Below are positions 16,082 to 23,062 of a stretch of DNA of 31,616 nt, in pieces (the first letter of the stretch is position 1; each line of letters opens with the position of its first letter). Where the stretch lies: NCBI GenBank assembly GCA_036279975.1, contig DASURP010000069.1, positions 1-31,616 of the forward strand, given 5' to 3'. Both the position numbers and the translations under genes were made by a program. The stretch is from 66-474 sp036279975 (GTDB lineage Bacteria; Pseudomonadota; Gammaproteobacteria; Xanthomonadales; Rhodanobacteraceae). Under the pieces are notes generated by a model that made no database searches, was not told the origin of the DNA, and saw nothing but the letters and a program-made list of their open reading frames with translations.

Positions 16082-16207
16082 CGGACGCACGCAACGGCGT
16101 CCCGGTTCACTCACCTCCCTGAGCGAACCCCCGGTGCCGAACCCCTCCCCAGGCTCGGCATCGCCCGCCCCGAGAGCTCCCCCCTGGCTCTCGGGGCATT
16201 TTATTTT
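16082..16207 (+). ncRNA. Putative small regulatory RNA downstream of polA (sX13-like, C-rich loops)
   Basis: About 126 bases with four successive hairpins and no open frame. Hairpin 1 is GGACGC/GCGTCC (16083-16102). Hairpin 2 (16104-16129) is a 10-bp stem with one mismatch and loop CCTCCC. Hairpin 3 (16132-16163) is a 9-bp stem whose loop contains CCCCTCCCC. The terminator hairpin has loop TCCCCCCTG and then ATTTTATTTT. Three loops are C-rich, which would suit pairing to G-rich Shine-Dalgarno regions. Spot 42 of enterics and ErsA of Pseudomonas lie beside polA. The Xanthomonas sRNA sX13, as I recall it, has C-rich loops and is of similar length. Homology is inferred from position and shape. 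The 5' end is set from the promoter. Confidence 0.65.
16167..16207 (+). terminator. Intrinsic terminator of the putative sRNA
   Basis: Perfect 11-bp stem GCCCCGAGAGC/GCTCTCGGGGC around the loop TCCCCCCTG, followed by ATTTTATTTT. It is the strongest rho-independent terminator in the window and stands on the plus strand with no protein-coding gene within 370 bases upstream. Confidence 0.85.
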
Positions 16208-16253
16208 CAGGACCCGCGTTTTCAATCCATCCCTGCCGGATTCGGTGGCGCCC

Positions 16254-16293
16254 GTCCCGAGAGCTCCCGCGTGTCTTCGGGACATCTTCTTTT
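16254..16293 (+). terminator. Second, diverged copy of the sRNA terminator
   Basis: GTCCCGAGAGC/GTCTTCGGGAC with loop TCCCGCGT, then ATCTTCTTTT. The left arm and its flank repeat the first terminator (GCCCG-CCCGAGAGCTCCC pattern). One stem pair has switched from C-G to T-A with both sides changed, while inner pairs have decayed to wobbles and one mismatch. It is either a back-up terminator or the remnant of a tandem sRNA copy. Only a weak hairpin precedes it. Confidence 0.6.
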
Positions 16294-16300
16294 ACGGCCA

Positions 16301-16341
16301 CGAAAACGCCGGCGCCGGATACCACAAGCGCTATCCGGCGT
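16301..16341 (-). terminator. Terminator of the minus-strand ABC operon
   Basis: CGCCGGATA/TATCCGGCG is a perfect 9-bp stem (16313-16321 with 16332-16340). On the minus strand it is followed by CCGGCGTTTTCG. It lies 20 bases past the stop of the ABC permease, so it should end that operon and insulate it from the convergent sRNA. Confidence 0.6.
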
Positions 16342-16359
16342 GTGTACGCACCACGCGCT

Positions 16360-17535
16360 TCAAGCCGAGATCGCGAGGCGTTCCGAGCGGTACACGAAGG
16401 CGGTGACGAGGCCGATGAGCACGGCGAACGCAAGCCCGCACACCAGCGCGAGTCCGACCTCGCCCGCCGACACGGGGACGCCGCGCAGCAGGTCGGTGAT
16501 GCCGACCTGCTGGCCCAGCAGCGGCACCGCGTACATCCAGCGCGCGGGCTTGACCGGCATCAGCATCATCAGGATCGATGGCAGGATCGGCACGATCATC
16601 AGCAGGCTGAGATAGGTCTGGGCTTCGCGGTAGCTCTTGGCGAATGCGGCGACCAGGGTTTCCAGCACCGCGAACACCGCGATCAACGGCAGTTCCAGCA
16701 GGATCGCGTCGGCGATGAAGCCCGGCCCGAGGTCGAAGGCCATGCCCAGCTTTTCGGCCGGCAGGAACCTGCCCGCGATCGAGAACGCCACCGCGGTCAG
16801 CACCAGGCTGGCCAGCGAGAACGCGCTGATCGCACCAAGCTTGCCGAGCAGGATCCGCCAACGCGCCACCGGATTGGCGAACAGCGGTTCCAGCGACTGC
16901 CGTTCGCGTTCGCCCGCGGTCAGGTCGATCGCGAGATACATGCTGCCGATGTAGATCGCGAGCACGAAGAAATACGGCAGGATGCTGAGCAGCATGCCCG
17001 CACGCGATTGCGGAGTGGACTGGTCGCGCTCACTGACCACCAGCGGCACGCCCACGCTCGGCGACAGGCCGCGCGCCAGCAGCCGCAGCGCGCCCTGCTC
17101 GCGGTTGTACTTCTTCAGCATGCCCTCGAGGCGCCGGGTCGGGGTGCTGCTGCCCTGCTGCGAGGCATCGAAGATTACCTCGACCTGTGCAGGCTCGCCG
17201 CGGGTCCAGGCCTTGCCGTAATCGGCGGGAATGCGCAGCACCACGTCGGCGTTGCGTTCGCGCACGGCCCGGTCCGGATCCGCGAGCGGCGGCTGCGGCA
17301 CGAGGCCCTGCTGCCTCAGCGCGTCGATCAGGTTCGGCGCGTACTCGGCGCCGATCACCGGCACCTTGAGCGGACCCTCGGCCTTCTTGATCTCGCGCCC
17401 GACCATGGTGTTCATCAGCACCACGAACAGGATCGGTCCGAACAACGGCCCGTAGACCAACGCGCTGAACACCGTGCGCTTGTCGCGCAGGTTCTCGCGA
17501 ACCTCCTTCCACCATACCGTCAGCATCGCGCTCAT
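16360..17535 (-). CDS. ABC-2 family transporter permease (NatB-like)
   Basis: This 391-residue inner-membrane subunit belongs to an ABC-2 exporter of the NatB/YhaP kind. It has one N-terminal helix (FSALVYGPLFGPILFVVLMN), a large extracytoplasmic domain (about 50-180), and then five or so helices from ILPYFFVLAIYIGSMYLAIDL to the C-terminus. The cytoplasmic AGERERQSLEPLFANPVARW stretch, typical of this family, is present near 208-227. Its ATG overlaps the stop of the ATPase gene by four bases. The substrate is unknown. NatAB in Bacillus exports sodium, but that should not be assumed here. Confidence 0.88.
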   Translation of the reverse strand: MSAMLTVWWKEVRENLRDKRTVFSALVYGPLFGPILFVVLMNTMVGREIKKAEGPLKVPVIGAEYAPNLIDALRQQGLVPQPPLADPDRAVRERNADVVLRIPADYGKAWTRGEPAQVEVIFDASQQGSSTPTRRLEGMLKKYNREQGALRLLARGLSPSVGVPLVVSERDQSTPQSRAGMLLSILPYFFVLAIYIGSMYLAIDLTAGERERQSLEPLFANPVARWRILLGKLGAISAFSLASLVLTAVAFSIAGRFLPAEKLGMAFDLGPGFIADAILLELPLIAVFAVLETLVAAFAKSYREAQTYLSLLMIVPILPSILMMLMPVKPARWMYAVPLLGQQVGITDLLRGVPVSAGEVGLALVCGLAFAVLIGLVTAFVYRSERLAISA

Positions 17536-18266
17536 GCGGCCAGTCCTTCTTCGGTTCCGATCAGTTTCACGAACGCATCCTCGAGGTTGGCCTCGCCGGT
17601 CTGCGCGCGCAGCGCATCCGGGGTTTCGTCGGCAACCACGCGGCCGTTGGCGATCACCACGATGCGGTCACACAGCATCGCCACCTCCTGCATGATGTGG
17701 CTGGAGAACAGCACGCAGCGCCCTTCGGCCTTGAGGTTGCGCATGAAGGCGCGCAAACCGCGCGTCGCCATCACGTCGAGGCCGTTGGTGGGCTCGTCCA
17801 GGATCACGTTCTTCGGGTCGTGCACCAGCGCCCGCGCGATCGCGGTCTTGACCCGCTGGCCCTGCGAGAAACCCTCGGTGCGCCGGTCGAGGATGTCGCG
17901 CATTTCCAGCGCCTCGACCAGCTTCTCGCGGCGCTGGCGCAGCAGCGCGTCGTCGATGCCGTGCAGGCGCGCGAAGTACTCGATGTTCTCGCGCGCCGTG
18001 AGCCGCTTGTACAGGCCGCGCGCATCGGGCAGCACGCCGAGGCGCCGGCGCACCGCGATCGGATCGACGGCGGCGTCGATGCCGTCCACCAGCACCTGCC
18101 CGGAATCGGGCTTCATCAGCGTGTACAGCATGCGCAGGGTGGTGGTCTTGCCGGCGCCATTGGGACCGAGCAGGCCGGTAATCTCGCCATCGCGGGCGCT
18201 GAAACTGACGCCGTCGACGGCCTTCACGGCGCCGAATGCCTTGTGCAGGTCCTTGACTTCGATCAT
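17532..18266 (-). CDS. ABC transporter ATP-binding protein (NatA-like)
   Basis: This 244-residue ATPase powers the adjacent permease. It shows Walker A GPNGAGKT (34-41), a signature loop FSQGQ (133-137, a variant of LSGGQ), Walker B VILDEP (154-159) followed by TNGLD, and an H-loop in LFSSHIMQEV. The ATG at 18266 overlaps the hydrolase stop, and its own stop overlaps the permease start. Translation of the three genes is therefore coupled. Upstream in-frame sequence to 18323 lies inside the hydrolase gene and is not used. Confidence 0.92.
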   Translation of the reverse strand: MIEVKDLHKAFGAVKAVDGVSFSARDGEITGLLGPNGAGKTTTLRMLYTLMKPDSGQVLVDGIDAAVDPIAVRRRLGVLPDARGLYKRLTARENIEYFARLHGIDDALLRQRREKLVEALEMRDILDRRTEGFSQGQRVKTAIARALVHDPKNVILDEPTNGLDVMATRGLRAFMRNLKAEGRCVLFSSHIMQEVAMLCDRIVVIANGRVVADETPDALRAQTGEANLEDAFVKLIGTEEGLAA

Positions 18267-19849
18267 GGCGCGGCTCCATTGAAATTCACGAATGCCGGGA
18301 TCGGCCCCAGCTTGTCGAGGCACTGCGCGTCGAGTTGTTGCGGGTGCAACCCTGCGATGAACTGGTCCACCAGGTCCGGCATGCAGCCCGCGTTGATCGC
18401 CTCGGCATGGCCCATCCCCTTCACCACCAGCGAGCGCCCGTCGGACAGCCCCTCCAGCACTTCATCCGCAAACGCAGGCGGGGTGACCGGATCGCGTTCT
18501 CCCGAGATCAGCAGGGTCGGGATGGACGACTTGAAGGGCGCGTGGAAGTCCTTCGGCATCGGCGCGTGCGGCCATACCTTGCACTCGGCGATGGACGCGT
18601 CGATCAACTGGTTGCCCAGTAACAGGCCGGCATCCTGCGGGCGCGGTTTCAGCAACGGCGCGTCCTCGCTGCAGATCACCGACATCTGCATGCCACCCTC
18701 GATCGAAGCCGACAGGTCACCCGTGATCAACTGCGACTGCCCCATCAGCGGCGCGTAGTTGCCGTGCGCAGCCTCGTTCACCGCCAGCGGCAGCAGGGCC
18801 TGGGTGGCGGCACTGTAGGAAAACAGCCGCACCACGCCTGCCAGCGTGTCCGCACCCAGCGTCTTCGTCACCGGCTCGTAACTGAAGGGATCCGCGAACG
18901 TGACCTGCTGCGGCGGGCCGGCCTTCAATCGGGCGTACAACCGGTGCAGGGTTGCGTACCAGTCGCCGAAGGTTTTCCGGCACGCGGGTGCGGCGTTGCA
19001 CGCGGTGGCCTGCAGTTTCAGCGAATGTTGCAACGACTCGGCGAAGGTCTCGCCCAGCACCAGCGGGTTCGGCACCACGCCGTCCAGCACGATGCTGCGC
19101 ACCGCATCGGGATGTGCGCTGGCGTAATGCTGCGCCATGCGCGTGCCGTAGGACACGCCGACGAGGTCCAGCCTGGGCGCGCCGAGCGCCTGCCGCACCG
19201 CCTCGAGGTCGGCCACCGCGTCGCTGGTGGTGTAGTAGCGCGGGTCGGCGGTCTTCTGGACTTCCTGCGCGCACTGGCCGACCCATTCGACCCGCTGCGC
19301 GATTGTCGGCGCCGCGTTTGCTTCCTTTTTGAGCCGCTTGTCGAGTGCGGGGCACGCCAGCGGATGCGACTGGCCGGTACCGCGCTGGTCCAGCAGCAGT
19401 ACGTCGTGGTGCTTGCGCAAGGGTGCGAACGCCGGCGCGAGCTCGGGATAGGTCTGGGTCGCGGATTGCCCGGGGCCGCCTGCGAGATAGACCACCAGGT
19501 CCTTGCCTGGCACCGCCGAATCGCTCTTGAGGATCGCGAGCTTCAGGTCGATCGTCCGGGCTCCGGGATCGGCGCGGTTTTCCGGCACCGGAAATTTCGT
19601 GCAGAACGCGGCCAGGGTCTGGGCGGAATACGGGCGCTTCAGCTCGCAGGCCGTCAGGCTGAGCTTGCCAAGCTGGATGGTTTCCGGTGGCGCCGGTTGT
19701 ACCGGTTTGGCCGGCGCGGCGGCGACGCTGGCGGGCGCCGCGGCATCGGGCTTCGGGTGATTGCGCTTCGACCACCACTGCCAGCCGAAGACAGCCAGCA
19801 CGACCACCACGGCCGCGATGCGCACGCCCGTACGCGGATTGATCTTCAT
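18263..19849 (-). CDS. Membrane-anchored or secreted alpha/beta hydrolase (tripeptidyl aminopeptidase-like)
   Basis: This 528-residue serine hydrolase of the SlpE/TAP type has a basic N-terminus and one hydrophobic helix (10-23), then an Ala/Pro linker. The oxyanion-type motif is LAGGPGQSA (122-130) and a DQRGTGQS block lies at 154-161. The nucleophile S233 is in GVSYGTRMA, D453 is in GERDPVTPP, and H481 is in KGMGHAE, giving a full catalytic triad. The C-terminal TAP-like domain is present. Relatives remove N-terminal peptides or proline residues. Its ATG directly follows the xre stop (TGA-ATG). Confidence 0.87.
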   Translation of the reverse strand: MKINPRTGVRIAAVVVVLAVFGWQWWSKRNHPKPDAAAPASVAAAPAKPVQPAPPETIQLGKLSLTACELKRPYSAQTLAAFCTKFPVPENRADPGARTIDLKLAILKSDSAVPGKDLVVYLAGGPGQSATQTYPELAPAFAPLRKHHDVLLLDQRGTGQSHPLACPALDKRLKKEANAAPTIAQRVEWVGQCAQEVQKTADPRYYTTSDAVADLEAVRQALGAPRLDLVGVSYGTRMAQHYASAHPDAVRSIVLDGVVPNPLVLGETFAESLQHSLKLQATACNAAPACRKTFGDWYATLHRLYARLKAGPPQQVTFADPFSYEPVTKTLGADTLAGVVRLFSYSAATQALLPLAVNEAAHGNYAPLMGQSQLITGDLSASIEGGMQMSVICSEDAPLLKPRPQDAGLLLGNQLIDASIAECKVWPHAPMPKDFHAPFKSSIPTLLISGERDPVTPPAFADEVLEGLSDGRSLVVKGMGHAEAINAGCMPDLVDQFIAGLHPQQLDAQCLDKLGPIPAFVNFNGAAP

Positions 19850-20050
19850 TCAGTGTCCCTCGTCCGGATCAAACATCGATTCAATGCGTTGCCTGAACAG
19901 CCGCGCCAGCTTGAAGGCCAGTGGCAGGCTGGGGTCGTACTTGCCGGTTTCGATCGCGTTGATGGTCTGACGCGACACATCGAGGCGTTCGGCCAGTTCA
20001 CCCTGCGACCAACCATGCTTCTCGCGCAGGACGCGCACGCGGTTTCGCAT
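19850..20050 (-). CDS. Small Xre/HTH_3 family transcriptional regulator
   Basis: A 66-residue protein that is almost only a helix-turn-helix: MRNRVRVLREKHGWSQGELAERL then DVSRQTINAIETGKYDPSLPLAFKLARLF. This is the small regulator class that dimerises and controls its own operon. Its start overlaps the stop of the upstream membrane-protein gene by one base, and the hydrolase begins at the next base after its stop. The operators at 20482-20499 and 20528-20545 are its likely targets. Confidence 0.93.
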   Translation of the reverse strand: MRNRVRVLREKHGWSQGELAERLDVSRQTINAIETGKYDPSLPLAFKLARLFRQRIESMFDPDEGH

Positions 20051-20466
20051 CAGCAAGCCCAGAAATTCCAGCTGCCGGTGAGCTTGCGCAATAACAGGAC
20101 GTGCGACACCCCGTACACGCCGCACAACGCGGGAAACACCCAGACCAGGACGCCGCCGTCGACCGGCCAGACCCCGGCGATGGCAAGGAACGCGCCCACG
20201 ACGCTGGCCACGCTGACCACCGCCACGGCGATGCTCAGCGCCAGCAGGTGCAGGCGCTGTTCCAGTTCGTCGCCGCGCATCACCATGCGCGCCGCCAGCA
20301 CGACCACGAGCACGATCGGCAGGGTGGGCAGCAAGGCCAGCACCGTCCGCCAGGCGAGGTCGGGGGTTCTCCCGACCAGCGGCCATTCGAACAGCATCAG
20401 GGCGACGTAAACCGCCATGATCGCCACCACCAGCAGGTTGTATTTCAGCCTGGATGCCCGTGCCAC
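20050..20466 (-). CDS. Small four-helix membrane protein, first gene of the xre operon
   Basis: I do not recognise a named family. The 138-residue product (start GTG 20466, with GGGGAA seven to nine bases upstream) has four predicted helices: LLVVAIMAVYVALMLFEW, LALLPTLPIVLVVVLAA, LALSIAVAVVSVASVVGAFL and VLVWVFPALCGVYGVSHVLLL. Between helices 2 and 3 is a charged MRGDELEQRLH loop. A TTG at 20487 would extend it by seven residues but would start inside the operator. Pairs of a small Xre regulator and a small membrane protein are widespread, and the membrane protein may sense a signal for the regulator (inference). Confidence 0.8.
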   Translation of the reverse strand: MARASRLKYNLLVVAIMAVYVALMLFEWPLVGRTPDLAWRTVLALLPTLPIVLVVVLAARMVMRGDELEQRLHLLALSIAVAVVSVASVVGAFLAIAGVWPVDGGVLVWVFPALCGVYGVSHVLLLRKLTGSWNFWAC

Positions 20467-20481
20467 CGTGGTTCCCCGCCA

Positions 20482-20499
20482 TGTCAAGTCAACTTGACA
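20482..20499. promoter_or_regulatory. Operator 1: TGTCAAG-N4-CTTGACA
   Basis: Inverted repeat TGTCAAG-TCAA-CTTGACA, covering the predicted transcription start of the minus-strand operon. It shares both 7-base arms with operator 2, 46 bases away centre to centre. Likely bound by the Xre protein of the same operon. Confidence 0.7.
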
Positions 20500-20504
20500 C
20501 GGCG

Positions 20505-20533
20505 AAGATACCGGCCGGCCTGGAATCTGTCAA
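20505..20533 (-). promoter_or_regulatory. Promoter of the xre/ABC operon
   Basis: On the minus strand, -35 TTGACA (20533-20528, consensus) and -10 TATCTT (20510-20505) with a 17-base spacer. The -35 lies inside operator 2 and the transcription start (about 20498) inside operator 1, a layout for strong autorepression. Confidence 0.72.
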
Positions 20534-20545
20534 GCGCGCTTGACA
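20528..20545. promoter_or_regulatory. Operator 2: TGTCAAGCGCGCTTGACA
   Basis: A perfect 18-bp palindrome with the same arms as operator 1. It overlaps the -35 of the minus-strand operon and lies 65 bases before the RND operon start, so it could also influence the divergent pump genes. No clear plus-strand -10 is found at the right distance from its TTGACA. Confidence 0.75.
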
Positions 20546-20609
20546 GACCCAAAAACCGGCACCCGGCATTCCTAAGTGGCAGCTAAGCGTCGGCCGCCAT
20601 CCTGCGACG

Positions 20610-21992
20610 ATGCCGAAACATCCGGTTCATGCCCCCTGCCTGCTCGCTGGCTTCTCGGCCGCATTGCTGGCAGGTTGCGCCGTTTACCACCCGCTGCCAC
20701 TGGACATGCGGCCTGCATCCCGCGGGATCGCCGACATCACGGTGTCCGCCGCCTCGATGCCGACGCCGGCACTGCGTGCTTATGGCTTCGACCCCTCGAA
20801 CGGCCTCGACGTTACCGAGGTCGCGATGCTGGCCGTCGCCAACAGCCCGCAGCTCAAGCTCGAGCGCGACCAGGCCGGTGTCGCGCACGCGCAGGCATAT
20901 GCCGCGGGGCTGCTGCCCGATCCGCAGTTGAACTACGAACATGATCGCCCGGCCGCCGGCAGCCCGCAGGGCGCGACCACGGCCTCCACGACGGGGCTGA
21001 CGTTCGACCTAGGCAATCTCGTCACGCGCTCCGCGCGCGTGCAATCCGCCCGCGCCGGTGCGCGGGAAGTCGACCTCAACCTGTTGTGGGGCGAGTGGCA
21101 GGCAATCGCCGAGGCGCGCACGCTGTTCGACCGCGTGCAGGCCTTGCACGCACGCGTGGTCCGGCTGGAAAGTGAACGCGCGGCGCTGGCGCCGATGCAG
21201 GCCGCGATCACGCGCGCCTTGCGGGCGGGAGACCTCACCTACGATTCCGCCAGCGCGGGCCTGGATGCAGCGTCCGACGCCGCCAACCGGCTCGGTGACG
21301 CACAACGGCAACTGCATCAGGCCGAACAGGACCTGCACGACCTGCTCGGCCTCGATGCCGGCGTGCCGCTGCACCTCGCCGGCGCGCCGTTCTCGGTCGA
21401 TCCGGATCGGGTGGAAGTGCAGCGTGCGCTGCAGGACATGGCGAAGCGCCGCCCCGACCTGCTGGCATTGCAGGCGGGCTACGCATCGCAACAGGAAAAA
21501 CTGCGTGTAGCGATCATGGCGCAGTTTCCCGCGATCACCGTCGGGTTCGTGAAGGCGCGCGACAACGGCAACATCTCCAGCAACGGTTTGTCCATCTCGC
21601 TGTCGCTGCCGCTGTTCGACGGCAACCGCGGCAACATCGCGGTCGCGCGTGCAACCCGCCGGCAACTCCACGACGAATACTCCGCGCGGCTTTTGACCGA
21701 TCGCAACGACGTGCAACGGTTGCTGCAGGATCTGCAAACCGAGCGCGCGTTGCACGCGACCCTGGCGGCGCATGCGGCGCAACTCGCCACGGCGCGCGAG
21801 GCCGCCGCAACCAGCTACGCCGCCGGGCGCCTCGCCTGGCCGACCTATCTCGCGATCCGCGCCAGTTCGCTGGGCGCCGACACGGCCTTGTCGACACTCG
21901 ACGGGAACCTCCACGAAACGGCGATCGCACTGGATGCCCTGGTGGGCGACTGGCCTGCCGCGAACGCCACCGACCAGGGGAAATCGTCATGA
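20610..21992 (+). CDS. TolC-family outer membrane efflux lipoprotein
   Basis: This 460-residue outer membrane channel belongs to a tripartite RND pump. The signal peptide ends in a lipobox LLAGC, with C23 as the lipidation site. Two repeated coiled-coil regions follow: about 150-240 (LFDRVQALHARVVRLESERAAL and so on) and about 355-425. A KRRPDLLALQAGYASQQEKLRVA block is typical of the OEP family, and SLSLPLFDGNRGNIAVARA comes before the second helical hairpin. Its stop overlaps the adaptor start (ATGA). It is the first gene of the operon, divergent from the xre operon. Confidence 0.9.
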   Translation: MPKHPVHAPCLLAGFSAALLAGCAVYHPLPLDMRPASRGIADITVSAASMPTPALRAYGFDPSNGLDVTEVAMLAVANSPQLKLERDQAGVAHAQAYAAGLLPDPQLNYEHDRPAAGSPQGATTASTTGLTFDLGNLVTRSARVQSARAGAREVDLNLLWGEWQAIAEARTLFDRVQALHARVVRLESERAALAPMQAAITRALRAGDLTYDSASAGLDAASDAANRLGDAQRQLHQAEQDLHDLLGLDAGVPLHLAGAPFSVDPDRVEVQRALQDMAKRRPDLLALQAGYASQQEKLRVAIMAQFPAITVGFVKARDNGNISSNGLSISLSLPLFDGNRGNIAVARATRRQLHDEYSARLLTDRNDVQRLLQDLQTERALHATLAAHAAQLATAREAAATSYAAGRLAWPTYLAIRASSLGADTALSTLDGNLHETAIALDALVGDWPAANATDQGKSS

Positions 21993-23062
21993 GCTTCCTG
22001 CCGCGCGCCGCCACGGGCGCAATCGTGCTCGCACTGGCCGCGTGTTCCGGCGGACCAGGTGGCGGGCAGGCACGGCCGGCCACCGCGGTCGAGGCCGTGC
22101 TGCCGGCGCGGTTGACCTTCCACACCAAGGTCGCCGCGTTCGGGCAACTCGCCGCCGACAGCCGCAACGCACTGTCACTCAGCCTTCCACAAGCGGGCGA
22201 AGTCATCGCGACGGACGTGATCGCGGGACGGCGCGTGCGGCGCGGCACGCCGCTGCTGAAACTTGCCACCGATCCCGCAACCCGCAGCGCATACCTGCAG
22301 GCGCAGAGCGCGCTGACGGTCGCGCGTGACGACCTGGCCCGCAGCCAACGGCTGCACGCCGAAAAGCTCGCCACCAACGCGCAACTCGATGCCGCGCGCA
22401 AGGCGTTGCTGGATGCGCAGGCGGCGCTCGCCGCGCAGGCGAAACTCGGTGGCGCCGAAGCCGTCGCCAGCCTGCGGGCGCCGTCCGACGGCGTGGTGAC
22501 CCGGCTCGACGTGCAGCGCGGACAACGGACCGCGGCGGGGGCGCCACTGGTCGAATTCGCCCCGCAGGCGGCGCTGGCGGCACAGCTCGGCGTCGAACCC
22601 GCAGCGGCCGCAGGAATCCGTGCCGGGATGCCGGTCGCGATCCGCCCGGTGTACGCCACCCAGGATGCGCCCCCACTGCATGCCACCGTGGCAATGGTCG
22701 GTGATGCGGTGGATCCGCAAACGCACCTGGTCGACGTCGTCGCGACGTTCGACGGGCGCGCCCAACTCGCAGCCGGCAGCGCGCTGTCGGCGAGCATCGA
22801 CACCTCCGGCTTCGAGGCGTGGGCGGTGCCGCGCGACGCGCTGCAGAGCGACGATCAGGGCGACTACGTGTTCCAGATCGAACGCGGCAAGGCCAAACGC
22901 GTGGCCGTGAAGGTGCTGGCGCCGGACGGCAGTCCGATCGGGGTCGAAGGCGCGCTCGACCCGCGCGCGCCCGTGATCACCGTCGGAAGCTACGAGCTGG
23001 CGGATGGCGATCCGGTGCGCGGCGCACCCGCGTCCGGCGGCCGCGGGGCTGCGGCCCGATGA
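21989..23062 (+). CDS. RND efflux periplasmic adaptor (membrane fusion lipoprotein)
   Basis: The 357-residue adaptor links the RND pump to the outer membrane channel. A lipobox (LALAAC, C19) predicts an inner-membrane lipoprotein. The lipoyl half-motifs are around GEVIATDVIAGRRVRRGTPL (69-88) and LRAPSDGVVTRLDVQRGQ (161-178). The short helical hairpin between them is SALTVARDDLARSQRL to ALAAQAKL. A C-terminal beta-barrel and membrane-proximal domain follow. The hairpin is short, as in compact adaptors. Start and stop overlap both neighbours by four bases. Confidence 0.9.
   Translation: MSFLPRAATGAIVLALAACSGGPGGGQARPATAVEAVLPARLTFHTKVAAFGQLAADSRNALSLSLPQAGEVIATDVIAGRRVRRGTPLLKLATDPATRSAYLQAQSALTVARDDLARSQRLHAEKLATNAQLDAARKALLDAQAALAAQAKLGGAEAVASLRAPSDGVVTRLDVQRGQRTAAGAPLVEFAPQAALAAQLGVEPAAAAGIRAGMPVAIRPVYATQDAPPLHATVAMVGDAVDPQTHLVDVVATFDGRAQLAAGSALSASIDTSGFEAWAVPRDALQSDDQGDYVFQIERGKAKRVAVKVLAPDGSPIGVEGALDPRAPVITVGSYELADGDPVRGAPASGGRGAAAR

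Noticed and set aside
16134..16406. Plus-strand 90-codon frame across the sRNA and terminators
   Set aside because: It runs through strong hairpins and a terminator, is Pro/Arg/Ser-rich, and continues into the antisense of the ABC permease.
16342..18282. A 646-codon plus-strand open frame opposite the ABC transporter genes
   Set aside because: Shadow of two well-supported minus-strand genes with Walker motifs and membrane helices.
20540..20575. Plus-strand promoter using TTGACA of operator 2 for the RND operon
   Set aside because: No acceptable -10 at 16-18 bases; the real promoter of the pump operon could not be identified.
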